A stretch of 64,000 bases of DNA from assembly GCA_004297935.1 (NCBI GenBank), contig SCRE01000023.1, positions 124,001-188,000 of the forward strand, given 5' to 3'. The notes beneath the pieces are model-generated. The model saw only the letters and a list, made by a program, of their open reading frames with translations, made no database searches and was not told the DNA's origin. This DNA is from Microbacteriaceae bacterium (GTDB lineage Bacteria; Actinomycetota; Actinomycetes; Actinomycetales; Microbacteriaceae). The translations under genes were made by a program, and so were the position numbers. This document shows, one piece after another, positions 25,562 to 34,117 of the stretch; the first letter of the stretch is position 1, and each line of letters starts with the position of its first letter.

Positions 25562-27598
25562 TTACGGTTGCATGTCGTCGTGACTCACGACACGACTGAG
25601 CTCGATCGTTCCGCCATCGAGCTGCCAATAGTGCAGGCGACGAGCGGCCGGCACGTTCTGCTCGACAGCCGCACGCATGCATCGGGCGCCGTCGGCGCGC
25701 ACCACGTCGCGCTCGAGCGCCCCTGTTCCTTCCCGGAGCGGGTGCAGTTTGCGACCCGGCATGTCGCGCACGCGCCCGGTCAGCACATCGACGACCGTTT
25801 TGAGTGCTTTGGCAAGCCCCGCATCCGGCAGCTGTGCGATCGACGGCGCGAACCCGCTCGAAAGCGCATAGTGCGAGGGCAGAGGCCACGCCGATCGCTC
25901 GGCGGCCGGCACTCGATCGACCCAGGCGAGGTAGATCTCGTGGCGCACCCAGTCGTCCAACGTGAGCCACTGCGCCCGCCGATCGGCATGAGCACTGCTC
26001 AGGGCGGGCCGCGCGGCATCGCGACGAACGGTGCGCAGGATCCGCTTCTGGTCGCGTTGCTCCTCGCGCAACTGAGCGACCGTGTGTCGCAGAGTGGCCG
26101 ACTCGATCAGTGCCTCGCGCCACTGCAGTTCAGCGACGTCCGCGCGATCACGCAACACCCTCAACTGCGAATCGGATGCGCCCACCTCATGCAGCTGCGC
26201 TTCAAGCCGCTTGATCTGTGCTTGCGCTTCAGCCAGTTTGAGCTGTGTCGACCGCAACGCGGTCGCGCCCTTTGCCGTGATGCCGGGTACGGCGGTGCCG
26301 GGTGCAATCGCTGCGGTCGCCTCGGCTGCACCCGCATCCGCAGCTGAACCTATGCTCGAACCCGTACGGGTGCCATCCGAAGCATCCGAATCGATCGGCA
26401 CCGTGAACGCGCCTGGTCGCGGCCGTGGCGCAGCTCGCCGACGCCTCGACTCGACGGCGACGGACCCTTCGGTCGGGAGCCCGCCTCCTTGCCCGTCGCG
26501 TGGCACGTCGCGCTGCCCATCGTGCGGCGTATCGTGCGGGCGCGCAGCGACGTGCACCGCCGGCGACGTCGGCTTCTCAGCGAAACGAAGCCGCGCCTCG
26601 AAGTCCGCATCGGCGCCGCCGGCCGGCGCGATTGCGAGCGGCCGATCCTCCCGGAGCCAGGGCGGCCCGCCGGCGATCAACGCTAATGGCGGCACGATCG
26701 GTTCGTCGTCTACGTCGCTGAGCCGCACGTACAGCGCGCCGCTCTGCAGGTGGATGACCCGCACCGGAACAACGTCGCCGACCGACAGCAATGCGTCGGC
26801 GCGATCGAGTGGGTTGGGTGAGACATCCGTTCGGTCGATCACCACCGCAACACCCGGATGCACCGCGATCGTCGCCGTCTCTGCATCGACCGCGCGCACC
26901 AGCCCCAGCGTCACGCTACCGTGCGGATAGCGCCTGCCGAGTTCGGCTGCGTCGGGTACCGTGCCCTCGATCATGAGGCGCCGGGACTCGACCTCAAGTC
27001 GACCGGCGACAGGCTGACCGATCGACAGCATCCAATCGAGCGGCGCGGGCGGATATGTCAGTTCGCGCCACACCGTCGCCATGCCGCCACCGTCGAGCAG
27101 CACCAGTGCGCGCGTGCCGCCGGCGAGAAAACCTTGCACCTGTCCGGTCGCTTCGACGGTCGCACGCGGAGTCTCGAACAGGCCTGCAGCGTGTGCGTGA
27201 GCGACGGCATCCGTGGCAAGCAGTTCGGTGGCGCGTTTCGGGTCTCCGTACGGAAAACGCAATGGCGCCCGGGCCGGGTCCGCGAGCGCATCCGGTCCCG
27301 GCGGATACGATCGCCCCGCTCCGCCGTAGACCTGCAGCCGATCGGGGACGAGTCGGCTCAACTCGCGGGTGCGATCACCGGTCTCGATGAGGAAGATACG
27401 CGCGATGTCGCCGATGGCCTCCGCCAGGTCCGCAATCAGCAGCTCGGGATCGCGGGATCCGAACGCCGACGACACCACGACCCACGGCTGGCTGCGCGCC
27501 GCATCGCGCAGCCCCGCCGCAAGCTGTTCCACCTCGCTGGTCGTCTCGATGCGCGTGTGCGGCACGTGGTCTCCGTTCCCGGCTGCGACCGTCAGCAT
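25562..27598 (-). CDS. Large uncharacterised protein with S1-like region and coiled coil
   Basis: 678 residues, no confident family assignment. Residues 35-120 (PWVVVSSAFGSRDPELLIADLAEAIGDIARIFLIETGDRTRELSRLVPDRLQVYGGAGRSYPPG) recall a conserved N-terminal block of large actinobacterial orphans. Residues about 225-310 (HGSVTLGLVRAVDAETATIAVHPGVAVVIDRTDVS...LLSVGDVVPVRVIHLQSGALYVRLSDVDD) have the pattern of an S1 RNA-binding fold. A Pro/Arg/Ser-rich linker follows, then a helical heptad stretch near 445-525 (LKLAEAQAQIKRLEAQLHEVGASDSQLRVLRDRADVAELQWREAL). The last 140 residues are globular (LDDWVRHEIYLAWVDRVPAAERSAWPLPSHYALSSGF). No signal peptide or membrane segment. Convergent with the SCO6745 gene. 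Confidence 0.72.
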   Translation of the reverse strand: MLTVAAGNGDHVPHTRIETTSEVEQLAAGLRDAARSQPWVVVSSAFGSRDPELLIADLAEAIGDIARIFLIETGDRTRELSRLVPDRLQVYGGAGRSYPPGPDALADPARAPLRFPYGDPKRATELLATDAVAHAHAAGLFETPRATVEATGQVQGFLAGGTRALVLLDGGGMATVWRELTYPPAPLDWMLSIGQPVAGRLEVESRRLMIEGTVPDAAELGRRYPHGSVTLGLVRAVDAETATIAVHPGVAVVIDRTDVSPNPLDRADALLSVGDVVPVRVIHLQSGALYVRLSDVDDEPIVPPLALIAGGPPWLREDRPLAIAPAGGADADFEARLRFAEKPTSPAVHVAARPHDTPHDGQRDVPRDGQGGGLPTEGSVAVESRRRRAAPRPRPGAFTVPIDSDASDGTRTGSSIGSAADAGAAEATAAIAPGTAVPGITAKGATALRSTQLKLAEAQAQIKRLEAQLHEVGASDSQLRVLRDRADVAELQWREALIESATLRHTVAQLREEQRDQKRILRTVRRDAARPALSSAHADRRAQWLTLDDWVRHEIYLAWVDRVPAAERSAWPLPSHYALSSGFAPSIAQLPDAGLAKALKTVVDVLTGRVRDMPGRKLHPLREGTGALERDVVRADGARCMRAAVEQNVPAARRLHYWQLDGGTIELSRVVSHDDMQP

Positions 27599-28123
27599 GG
27601 CGGATGCTTACCCTCTCACCCTAAAAGCATCGTCCGACTGCCGTGCGTCGCCCACGCGGTGCGACGCAGTTCAGGAAATGCGCCGCAATAGCGCCACGCG
27701 CCCCGTGCCCACCAAGACGAACAAGCGCTCGTTTCAAGGAGATCGTCGATTTGTACGGTCCGCCTCCCTGGAACACTCCTCGAAAGTCGGCTATCTCCTT
27801 CGAACCGTTGGCAGGTCGCACGAATGAGTGTCGGTGGCATGCCGTGCCCTGGAACATTCGCCACACAGCGGATGCCGCGCAGCGATGCGCGGTCGGCTCA
27901 CGGCCTTCATGGCGAGGTCAGCACACCAAGGGACGCAACCTGATGCCGACCTGAATCTGATTGTGAACCCGGCCGCCACGGTCGCACACCTGGGTGCCGG
28001 TCCGCAGGCGAGCAGTGTCGCGGTGTACGACGTGCCGGCATCGCCGCCGCCTCGAGGTAGTGCGCGGGCGAACAGGGCGGAATTAGCCTAGATCTGTTAC
28101 TCGAAGTCGAAGGGGCGTCAGTC
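27599..28123. other. Gene-free stretch with imperfect inverted repeat, possible transposase scrap
   Basis: No gene here. TTCAAGGAGATCGTCGATTT at 27734-27753 is imperfectly inverse to the segment 27783-27804 (aaagtcggctatctccttcgaa). One plus-strand frame reads RFKEIVDLYGPPPWNTPRKSAIS, which faintly recalls the segment before the catalytic DEKSQIQ of IS630 transposases. The match is weak. The words cctggaacactc (27768) and cctggaacattc (27847) repeat 79 bases apart. Confidence 0.35.
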
Positions 28124-28984
28124 ATGGAACTCGGTCTGCACAGTGCGAACTTCACGTGGAACGGCGGCGTCACGGGCCTCGGCCCGGCACTCGCTCGAAC
28201 GGCGAAGGAGGCCGAGGCCGCGGGCATCGCACGGCTGACCGTCATGGACCATCTGTGGCAGATCGGCAACTACGGTCCGCCCGAACGAGAGATGCTCGAG
28301 GCGTACACGACGCTTGGCTTCCTCGCCGCGAACACCGAGCGCGTGCTGTTGCACACGCTGGTTACCGGCGTCGTCTATCGTGAGCCCGGACTGCTGGCGA
28401 AACAGATCACGACCCTCGACGTTCTCTCGGGCGGCCGGGCCGGACTGGGCATCGGCGCTGCCTGGAATGAAGAGGAGTCGCACGGGCTCGGGCTGCCGTT
28501 TCCGCCGATTGCGGAACGCTTCGAACGCCTGGACGAAGCCGTGCGGATCTGCCTGCAGATGTGGAGCGACAATGACGACGCATTCGATGGAAGACACTAT
28601 CGGCTGACACGCACACTCAACTCACCGCAGAGTCTGACCAGGCCGCACCCCTATCTGATGATCGGCGGAGGCGGCGAGCACAAGACCCTCAAGCTCGTTG
28701 CCCAGTACGCGGATGCCTGCAACATCTTCGGCGGACCGGACGCTGCCCACAAACTCGACGTTCTGAAAGCGCACTGCGACGCGATCGGCCGCAACTACGA
28801 CGAGATCGAGAAAACCACAAGCTTTTCCGTCGATGTGTCCACCACCAGGGACAAACTGCTCCGCGAACTCGCCGACCGGCGCACACTCGGGTTCACCGTT
28901 GCATACATCTCCAGCAAGCTACCGGACCCGCTTGCAACCGTCGGCTTGCTCGCATCCGTCGTTCCCGAGATCGCCGGCGACTGA
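28124..28984 (+). CDS. LLM-class F420-dependent oxidoreductase
   Basis: 286 residues of the luciferase-like fold: MELGLHSANFTWNG, DHLWQI, VYREPGLLAKQITTLDVLSGGRAGLGIGAAWNEEESHGLGLPFPPIAERFERLDEAVRICLQMW, then RPHPYLMIGGGGEHKTLKLVAQYADACN. The LSGGRAGLGIGAAWN block and RFERLDEA spacing are those of actinobacterial F420-dependent enzymes rather than FMN monooxygenases, so F420H2 is the likely cofactor (inference). Substrate unknown. It is the only intact gene between 27600 and 30240, flanked on both sides by decayed sequence, and has no obvious operon partner. Confidence 0.88.
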   Translation: MELGLHSANFTWNGGVTGLGPALARTAKEAEAAGIARLTVMDHLWQIGNYGPPEREMLEAYTTLGFLAANTERVLLHTLVTGVVYREPGLLAKQITTLDVLSGGRAGLGIGAAWNEEESHGLGLPFPPIAERFERLDEAVRICLQMWSDNDDAFDGRHYRLTRTLNSPQSLTRPHPYLMIGGGGEHKTLKLVAQYADACNIFGGPDAAHKLDVLKAHCDAIGRNYDEIEKTTSFSVDVSTTRDKLLRELADRRTLGFTVAYISSKLPDPLATVGLLASVVPEIAGD

Positions 28985-29199
28985 GCCGAGCCGGCTTTCA
29001 CCCCCGCTCAGTAGCTCTAGCACCATGTCCCCCATGGTGCTACACGCGCCGTCTCCACCTGCCCGGTTGTCCGGACAAACCCCAGGATGCGGCTGATGTT
29101 CAGAATCCGGAACGCGTGGCCGGTGCAGGCCTGTGTCTGATGTCTAACATTCTGGGCAGCGCTCGCGGATACCGCGTAGGCGTTTCACAACCCGGGCCA
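28985..29199. other. Intergenic stretch without recognised gene
   Basis: Contains the short palindromic word tagctctagcaccatg near 29011 and nothing protein-like. It continues into the ATPase pseudogene. Confidence 0.4.
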
Positions 29200-29755
29200 C
29201 CGGGTCAACGACCGTGAGCGTTTCGAGGCCGCCTTCGTCAGGCCAACCGACCTCCGGGCCGCTGACCATACGCGTCGTTGCAAACTGACGGGGGCCGAAT
29301 CAGTGCGGCGCCGCATCCGCCTCGCTGACGTTCCACCGGGTGAAGCGCACGGTGAGGCCGGCACGCGGCAGTGCATGCTCGGTGTCGTGCACGAAGCCAT
29401 ACGCCGTCGTGCGCCACGCGTCGCCGCACGCGTCACTGCACGCGTCAGCCTCGCCCCACGCGTCAGGATCCGTGGGCGCGTCAGCCGAGGAGTCAGCCGG
29501 TCGAGCACAAGGTCGGGCTCGATCGTAGCGAGCGCACGAGCATCGTCGTCGATGTCGAGCCGTACCTCGCTCTTGGCGTGATGCTGACCCGTCACAGTCT
29601 TTCCGCACGCGCGCACCCTCGAGCACGACGACGCCAACCGCACCCAGGGCACGCTCGACCGTCGTGTCGATGATCGTCGGGACATACGTGGCCTGCAATT
29701 CCGCAATCTGATCGACGAACCCATGATTTGTGGCGTTTTGACAGGGCTTTTTCAC
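29200..29755 (-). pseudogene. AAA-type ATPase (DUF4143 family) pseudogene
   Basis: Reading from 29755 on the minus strand, one frame gives TYVPTIIDTTVERALGAVGVVVLEGAR. The next frame continues RACGKTVTGQHHAKSEVRLDIDDDARALATIEPDLVLDRLTPRL. Together these reproduce the start of DUF4143 ATPases, where EGPKACGKT is the P-loop. The break falls in a GCGCGC dinucleotide run at about 29610, consistent with slippage. After TPRL the family sequence (usually IDEWQ and the ATPase core) is missing, and only fragments such as AYGFVHDTEHALPRAGLTVRFTRWNV follow. The gene is dead through frameshift and internal deletion. Confidence 0.65.
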
Positions 29756-29997
29756 GGTCGGTGATGTTCAGTGACTTGGTGGTCGAGTAGCGAGGTACGA
29801 GCGTATCGAGACCCGTATCGAGACCCGTATCGAGACCTCATTGCGGGGTCTCGATACGCCTGCTCGCTGCGCTCGCGGGCTACTCGACCAACGGGATCAT
29901 GCAATTCGACGACTGTGAAAAGACCCTGGCGTTTTGAACCAATGATTTGTGGAACTGTCAACCCATGATTGAGGGAGCTTGAACCCATGATTTGTGG
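29717..29997. repeat. Cluster of GAACCCATGATTTGTGG repeats split by a palindromic repeat
   Basis: GAACCCATGATTTGTGG is found at 29717-29733 and 29981-29997, as GAACCAATGATTTGTGG at 29936-29952, and in shortened form (CAACCCATGATT) at 29959-29970. The word ggcgttttga follows the first copy and precedes the second. They sit at the 5' side of the ATPase pseudogene, so they could be its former operator array; an iteron role is another possibility. Confidence 0.6.
29777..29894. repeat. Interspersed palindromic repeat, copy 3
   Basis: ggtggtcgagtagcgaggta opens the element, three head-to-tail 12-base units cgtatcgagacc follow at 29802-29837, and the inverted arm ggtctcgatacgcctgctcg...ctactcgaccaacgg closes it. 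The tandem tripling of the inner unit is unique among the copies here. Confidence 0.8.
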
Positions 29998-30118
29998 AAA
30001 CTCGATGCTCGTTCGATAGCCGTAAGGGCGAAGGGCCGGACAGGACCGCGTGCATGCGGAAACAACGTCCAAGACCACAGCATGTCGCGCTTGCGGATTC
30101 GAGTTCCCGATTTTGCCT

Positions 30119-30156
30119 ATGCCAGTTCTGCCTCAGCGTTGAGGCAGAACTGGCAT
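30119..30156. repeat. Perfect 17-bp inverted repeat with 4-base loop
   Basis: ATGCCAGTTCTGCCTCA (30119-30135) and TGAGGCAGAACTGGCAT (30140-30156) are exact reverse complements around GCGT. No T-run follows on either strand, so a standard intrinsic terminator is doubtful. It lies about 90 bases beyond the stop of the LLM monooxygenase transcribed toward it and may still end that transcript or be a mobile-element end. Confidence 0.6.
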
Positions 30157-30241
30157 GACGTAAATCGAACCATCGATCACGGCGGGACCGCTGCAGCTGC
30201 ACAAGGCGGTCGCCGCGGGGTCCCCGTGCAGGATGCGCGCG

Positions 30242-31618
30242 CTAAACCGCCCCCACCGACACTCGGAACTGCGCCCCACGATGATCGTCCGCGAGTCGTG
30301 GTCCCTTACCCAGCACCGCCTCACGGAAGGTCTGCCCGGCAACCGGCACGGGCAGAAGTCCACGACGTCGCAGCTCGGGCGAAACAAGACGCACAAAATC
30401 TTCCTCACCCGCCGGACGGATCACGCTGGAGAGATTGAACCCGTCGACATCCGCGTCCGCCATCCAGCGCTCCAACTCGTCTACAACCGTCTGCGGCGAG
30501 CCGACGATCACCGGCCCACGCCCGCCGATGCTGATGAATTTAGCCACCTCGCGAACAGTCCAGACACGAGTCGGGTCCAGCTTGGTAAACGTCGCCAGCG
30601 CCGACTGGTGCGCCTCCGACTGCACGTGTTCCAGAGGCTTATCCAGATCAACGCCGTGCAGGTCGAGCCCGGTCCAGCCACCGAACAAGGCGAGCGCCGC
30701 CTCCGGATCGACATACCGGGTGTAGTCCTCGAGTTTCGCCTGCGCCTCGGCATCCGTCTCGGCCACGATCACGGTCGCCATCGTGAAGATCTTCACTGCA
30801 TCCGCCGAGCGACCGGCCGCAACCAGGTCACCGCGCACCGTGTCGACCCAGCCCCGAACGATTCGCGGCGAATACCCGTTGTAGAAGATCGCCTCTGCAT
30901 GACTCGCGGCAAAACTCAACCCGCGAGGAGATGCTCCCGCCTGGAACAACAGCGGTGTCCGTTGCCGAGACGGCTCGGCCAGTGCCGGGCCGGGCACCGT
31001 GAAGTACTCGCCCGCGTGGTCGATCTTGCGCACCTTCGACGGATCGACGAACACACCGGACTCACAGTCGGCCACGATGGCGTCGTCGTCGATCGAGCCC
31101 TCCCACAGTTTGTAGACGACGTCCATGTACTCATCGGCGCGGTCGTAGCGCTGGTCGTGCGGTGGCTGAGCGTCCAGCCCGAGGTTGCGCGCGGCCGAGT
31201 CCTGATACGAGGTGACGATGTTCCAGCCGACGCGGCCGTCGGTGAGATGGTCCAACGTGGTGAAACGGCGAGCCAGCAGATACGGATGCTCGTAGGTGAC
31301 AGACGCCGTCACGCCGACGCCGATGTGCGTCGTCGCGGCTGCGAGGGCGCTGATGATCAGGGTGGGGTCGAGGATCGGATACTGCACGCCGCCACGCATC
31401 GCGGCATCCGCATTTCCGCCGTAGATGTCGTACTGCCCCAAGATGTCGGCAAGGAAGATACCGCTGAATCCGCCCGACTCGAGCGTCTGCGCCAATTCTG
31501 TCCAGTAGGCCAGCTGGGTGTAGCGGTGGCTCTGGTCGTCCGGATGCCGCCACAATCCCGGTGATTGGAAGGCCGGCACCATCATCTCGAAGGCGTTCAG
31601 CATAATCGGCTTGGTCAT
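30242..31618 (-). CDS. LLM-class FMN-dependent monooxygenase (NtaA/SnaA/DszA family)
   Basis: 458 residues. Signature stretches of the two-component flavin monooxygenases are present: LAQTLESGGFSGIFLADILGQYDIYGG, DPTLIISALAAATTHIGVGVTASVTYEHPYLLARRFTTLDHLTDGRVGWNIVTSYQDSAARNLG, RYDRADEYMDVVYKLWEGS and FQAGASPRGLSFAASHAEAIFYNG. Such enzymes need FMNH2 from a separate reductase and oxidise sulfur or nitrogen xenobiotics and sulfonates. The start overlaps the upstream transporter stop by 4 bases, so transporter and enzyme probably act on the same imported compound. A candidate reductase is encoded at 56935, far from here. Confidence 0.9.
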   Translation of the reverse strand: MTKPIMLNAFEMMVPAFQSPGLWRHPDDQSHRYTQLAYWTELAQTLESGGFSGIFLADILGQYDIYGGNADAAMRGGVQYPILDPTLIISALAAATTHIGVGVTASVTYEHPYLLARRFTTLDHLTDGRVGWNIVTSYQDSAARNLGLDAQPPHDQRYDRADEYMDVVYKLWEGSIDDDAIVADCESGVFVDPSKVRKIDHAGEYFTVPGPALAEPSRQRTPLLFQAGASPRGLSFAASHAEAIFYNGYSPRIVRGWVDTVRGDLVAAGRSADAVKIFTMATVIVAETDAEAQAKLEDYTRYVDPEAALALFGGWTGLDLHGVDLDKPLEHVQSEAHQSALATFTKLDPTRVWTVREVAKFISIGGRGPVIVGSPQTVVDELERWMADADVDGFNLSSVIRPAGEEDFVRLVSPELRRRGLLPVPVAGQTFREAVLGKGPRLADDHRGAQFRVSVGAV

Positions 31619-32949
31619 AGATTCTCCTCGAATTTGTCGATGACGTGACGGTCGCGCACGAAATCACCCGCTGGATCCTTGGCCGCGAATACGGTGATCA
31701 GAGACAACCCGGAAAGCAGGGTGATGTATACGCAGATGAGCCACGGCTGCCCACCAGCGGCGATGAGCAGGGCAGCTGAGATCACCGGCGTGAGCCCGCC
31801 CGAGAGCACCGTGCCGATCTGGCAACCGAGGGAGACGCCGGTGTAGCGCACGTGCACGGGGAATTGCTCGGCGAACCATGCCGCCTGCGGCCCGTAGATC
31901 GCATCGTGGATGAAGTTCATGCCGAAGATCATCATCAGCGGCAGGAAGACCAGCGAGCCGTGATCGAGGAACCAGAAGAACGGCCAGATGAACACGGCGA
32001 TGCCGATCGTCGCGACAATGGCGATGGGCCTGCGACCCCACCGATCCGACGCCCACCCCCACAGCGGGCCGGAGACCAATCCGACAGCGGACCCGATCAG
32101 CACCGCGTTGACGCCGGCCGTCGAGTTGTGCCGTTGCGTGGCGAGGTAGCCGATCATGTACACGGCCAGCACCGCGAACAGCGCCGGCTGAGCCAGCCGC
32201 AAGCCGATCGTGACCAACAAACCTCGGCGATATTGGCGCAACACGACGGCCACCGGCGCCTTGGTGACTCTGCCGGCCGACTCAAGCCTGCGGAACGCGG
32301 GGGTGTCTTCGATGCCGAGCCGGATGTATAGCCCAACCCCCACGAGCACAGCGCTGAACAGGAACGGCAGGCGCCAGCCGTATGACTGGAACTGAGCGGA
32401 CGTCGTCACAGCTTGTGCAATCGCGAAGGAGCCGGTCGCCAACAGCAGTCCGGCCGCCGAACCGGTTTGCGTGAAACTCCCGAAGAAGCCACGCAGCCCG
32501 CGCGGAGCGTACTCGACGGAGAGTAGTGCCGATCCGCCCCATTCGGCCCCCGTACCAAGCCCCTGCAGCAGGCGCAGAATGACGAGGGCCACCACGGCCA
32601 GCCAGCCGATGCTCGGATAGGTCGGCAGCAGGCCGATTGCTGTCGAGGCCACGCCCATCGTCAGCAAGGATGCGATCAAAACCGACTTGCGTCCGATCCG
32701 GTCGCCCAGATGACCGGCGATGATGCCGCCGAGCGGCCGTGCGATGAAGCCGACCGCGAACGTGGCGAAAGCGGCCAGCGTACCGGCGACCGGGGAGTAC
32801 GACGGAAAGAATTGCGCGTTGAAGATGAGCGCAGCGGCGGTGCCGTAGAGGTAGAAGTCGTACCACTCGATCGCCGTGCCGACAAAGGCCGCGGCGAGCA
32901 CGCGTGCATTGCTGCCGACAGACACCTGCGTGTGTTCCAGAACGGTCAT
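31615..32949 (-). CDS. MFS transporter, metabolite:H+ symporter (MHS) type
   Basis: 444 residues, about 12 membrane helices. The MHS hallmarks are AAFVGTAIEWYDFYLYGTAAALIF at the first helix, FIARPLGGIIAGHLGDRIGRKSVL between helices 2 and 3, and RLLQGLGTGAEWGGSALLSVEYAPRGLRGFFGSF. The start ATG at 32949 has GAGGA seven bases upstream; an open frame to 33534 is a shadow of the OsmC gene. Substrates of this family are small carboxylates, betaines or shikimate-like compounds. Coupled to the LLM monooxygenase by a 4-base overlap, it likely imports that enzyme's substrate. Confidence 0.92.
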   Translation of the reverse strand: MTVLEHTQVSVGSNARVLAAAFVGTAIEWYDFYLYGTAAALIFNAQFFPSYSPVAGTLAAFATFAVGFIARPLGGIIAGHLGDRIGRKSVLIASLLTMGVASTAIGLLPTYPSIGWLAVVALVILRLLQGLGTGAEWGGSALLSVEYAPRGLRGFFGSFTQTGSAAGLLLATGSFAIAQAVTTSAQFQSYGWRLPFLFSAVLVGVGLYIRLGIEDTPAFRRLESAGRVTKAPVAVVLRQYRRGLLVTIGLRLAQPALFAVLAVYMIGYLATQRHNSTAGVNAVLIGSAVGLVSGPLWGWASDRWGRRPIAIVATIGIAVFIWPFFWFLDHGSLVFLPLMMIFGMNFIHDAIYGPQAAWFAEQFPVHVRYTGVSLGCQIGTVLSGGLTPVISAALLIAAGGQPWLICVYITLLSGLSLITVFAAKDPAGDFVRDRHVIDKFEENL

Positions 32950-33190
32950 GCGTTGTCCTCTGCTTTCGGAAGTCAGGCACACCCGTCGAAGAGCACGGGA
33001 GAGCGGTAATCGAGTGTCGGCGGCGACGCCATTCGTGGCGCGGGTCCGCCATTGGAGTGGTCGGGTTGAGAGTATGGCGCCGCCCGGCGCCGCCAAAGCA
33101 GCCGCGTCACAATGCGACACAGAGCAGCCGAGATGACGTCGCGTTACCGTCGCACTTGACGCGCGCCGCCATCTGCTCTTGAGTTCGGAC

Positions 33191-33712
33191 ATGACCGTGT
33201 CCGTCCCGAGTTCCCCCACGACCGATCCTCCCGACCAGACCGATCGCCCCGCACACGATGACACGCCCGTGATCAAGTCGGTGCGGGCATCCGGCTCGTG
33301 GCAGGGCTCAATGGCGACGGCGGTAAGCATCCGCGAGTTCAGTTTCGTCAGCGATGAGCCGGTAGCCGTCGGTGGATCTGATACGGCGCCGACACCCATG
33401 GAGATCGTAGCGGGCGCGGTCAACGCGTGCACGACCGTCGTCATCGAACAGGTCGCCGGCGAGTTAGGGATCACACTGGGAGCCATCGATACGGAAACGA
33501 TCGCCCATCTGGATGTGCGCGGTTTCCGTGGCACGGCGGATGTTCCCGCTCATTTCCTGGACTATGCGCTGCACATTCTGATCGCCTCGGACGCGTCCGA
33601 GGCGCATCAACGTGCGTTGCAGCGAGCGGTTGAGAAGCGTTCTCCGGCGATCAGCCTCATCCGGGCCGCGAGCGTTCCGCTGGAGTGGCGATGGGAGTTC
33701 CGCCGGCGGTAG
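33191..33712 (+). CDS. OsmC family protein
   Basis: About 173 residues. After a 30-residue acidic/proline lead, the OsmC fold follows: VRASGSWQGSMATAVSIREFSFVSDEPVAVGGSDTAPTPMEIVAGAVNACTTVVIEQVAGELGI. The first catalytic Cys is in AVNACTT. The position of the second, usually in a loop near SCPV about 60 residues later, reads RSPAISLIRAASVP without a cysteine, so classical peroxidase activity is doubtful. Many such proteins sit beside oxygenase genes. It is divergent from the MHS transporter. The ATG at 33191 is chosen over an in-frame TTG at 33179. Confidence 0.82.
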   Translation: MTVSVPSSPTTDPPDQTDRPAHDDTPVIKSVRASGSWQGSMATAVSIREFSFVSDEPVAVGGSDTAPTPMEIVAGAVNACTTVVIEQVAGELGITLGAIDTETIAHLDVRGFRGTADVPAHFLDYALHILIASDASEAHQRALQRAVEKRSPAISLIRAASVPLEWRWEFRRR

Positions 33713-33865
33713 ACGTTCGCGCAGGCACAAGCCGACGCCGCCGGAAAGCGCGGCGGCAGTGAATGCCGAGCACGCTGCCGAGTTGCGGTGGCGGATGTCG
33801 TCGCCTACCTGGAATCCGCTGGCCACTCGCGACCGTGAACACGCGACCGATCGGCAGATGGGAGG

Positions 33866-34117
33866 ATGATGGTTCGTATGAGCGATGAACTTGAATCCCG
33901 CCACAGCGAGGCGGTTCTCCGCGACAACACATTCGGAATCCTCGACGGCGACGGCACCACCGACGAGAAGATCACACGGCTGCTCGCCCTCCTCCCGATG
34001 GCCTTCGAAGTGATGGACGAGGCACGCAGCACGATCGCCCGTCTGCGCGACGAGAACGAGGCTCTGAAACGCGCTCAGACCGAGTATCCGCACCTGCCTA
34101 TCGCAGCACCGAACTGA
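33866..34117 (+). CDS. Small uncharacterised protein with C-terminal coiled coil
   Basis: About 80 residues, acidic and helical (DELESRHSEAVLRDNTFGILDGDGTTDEKITRLLALLPMAFEVMDEARSTIARLRDENEALKRAQTEYP). The C-terminal heptads suggest a short coiled coil. GGGAGG directly precedes ATG-ATG; a third ATG at 33878 is also possible. Its last 20 bases overlap the end of the convergent Lrp-family gene. No known family. Confidence 0.55.
   Translation: MMVRMSDELESRHSEAVLRDNTFGILDGDGTTDEKITRLLALLPMAFEVMDEARSTIARLRDENEALKRAQTEYPHLPIAAPN

Noticed and set aside
27616-27866. Two small minus-strand frames beside the large orphan
   Set aside because: Overlapping frames of about 80 codons with no ribosome site and no family; sequence is better described by its inverted repeat.
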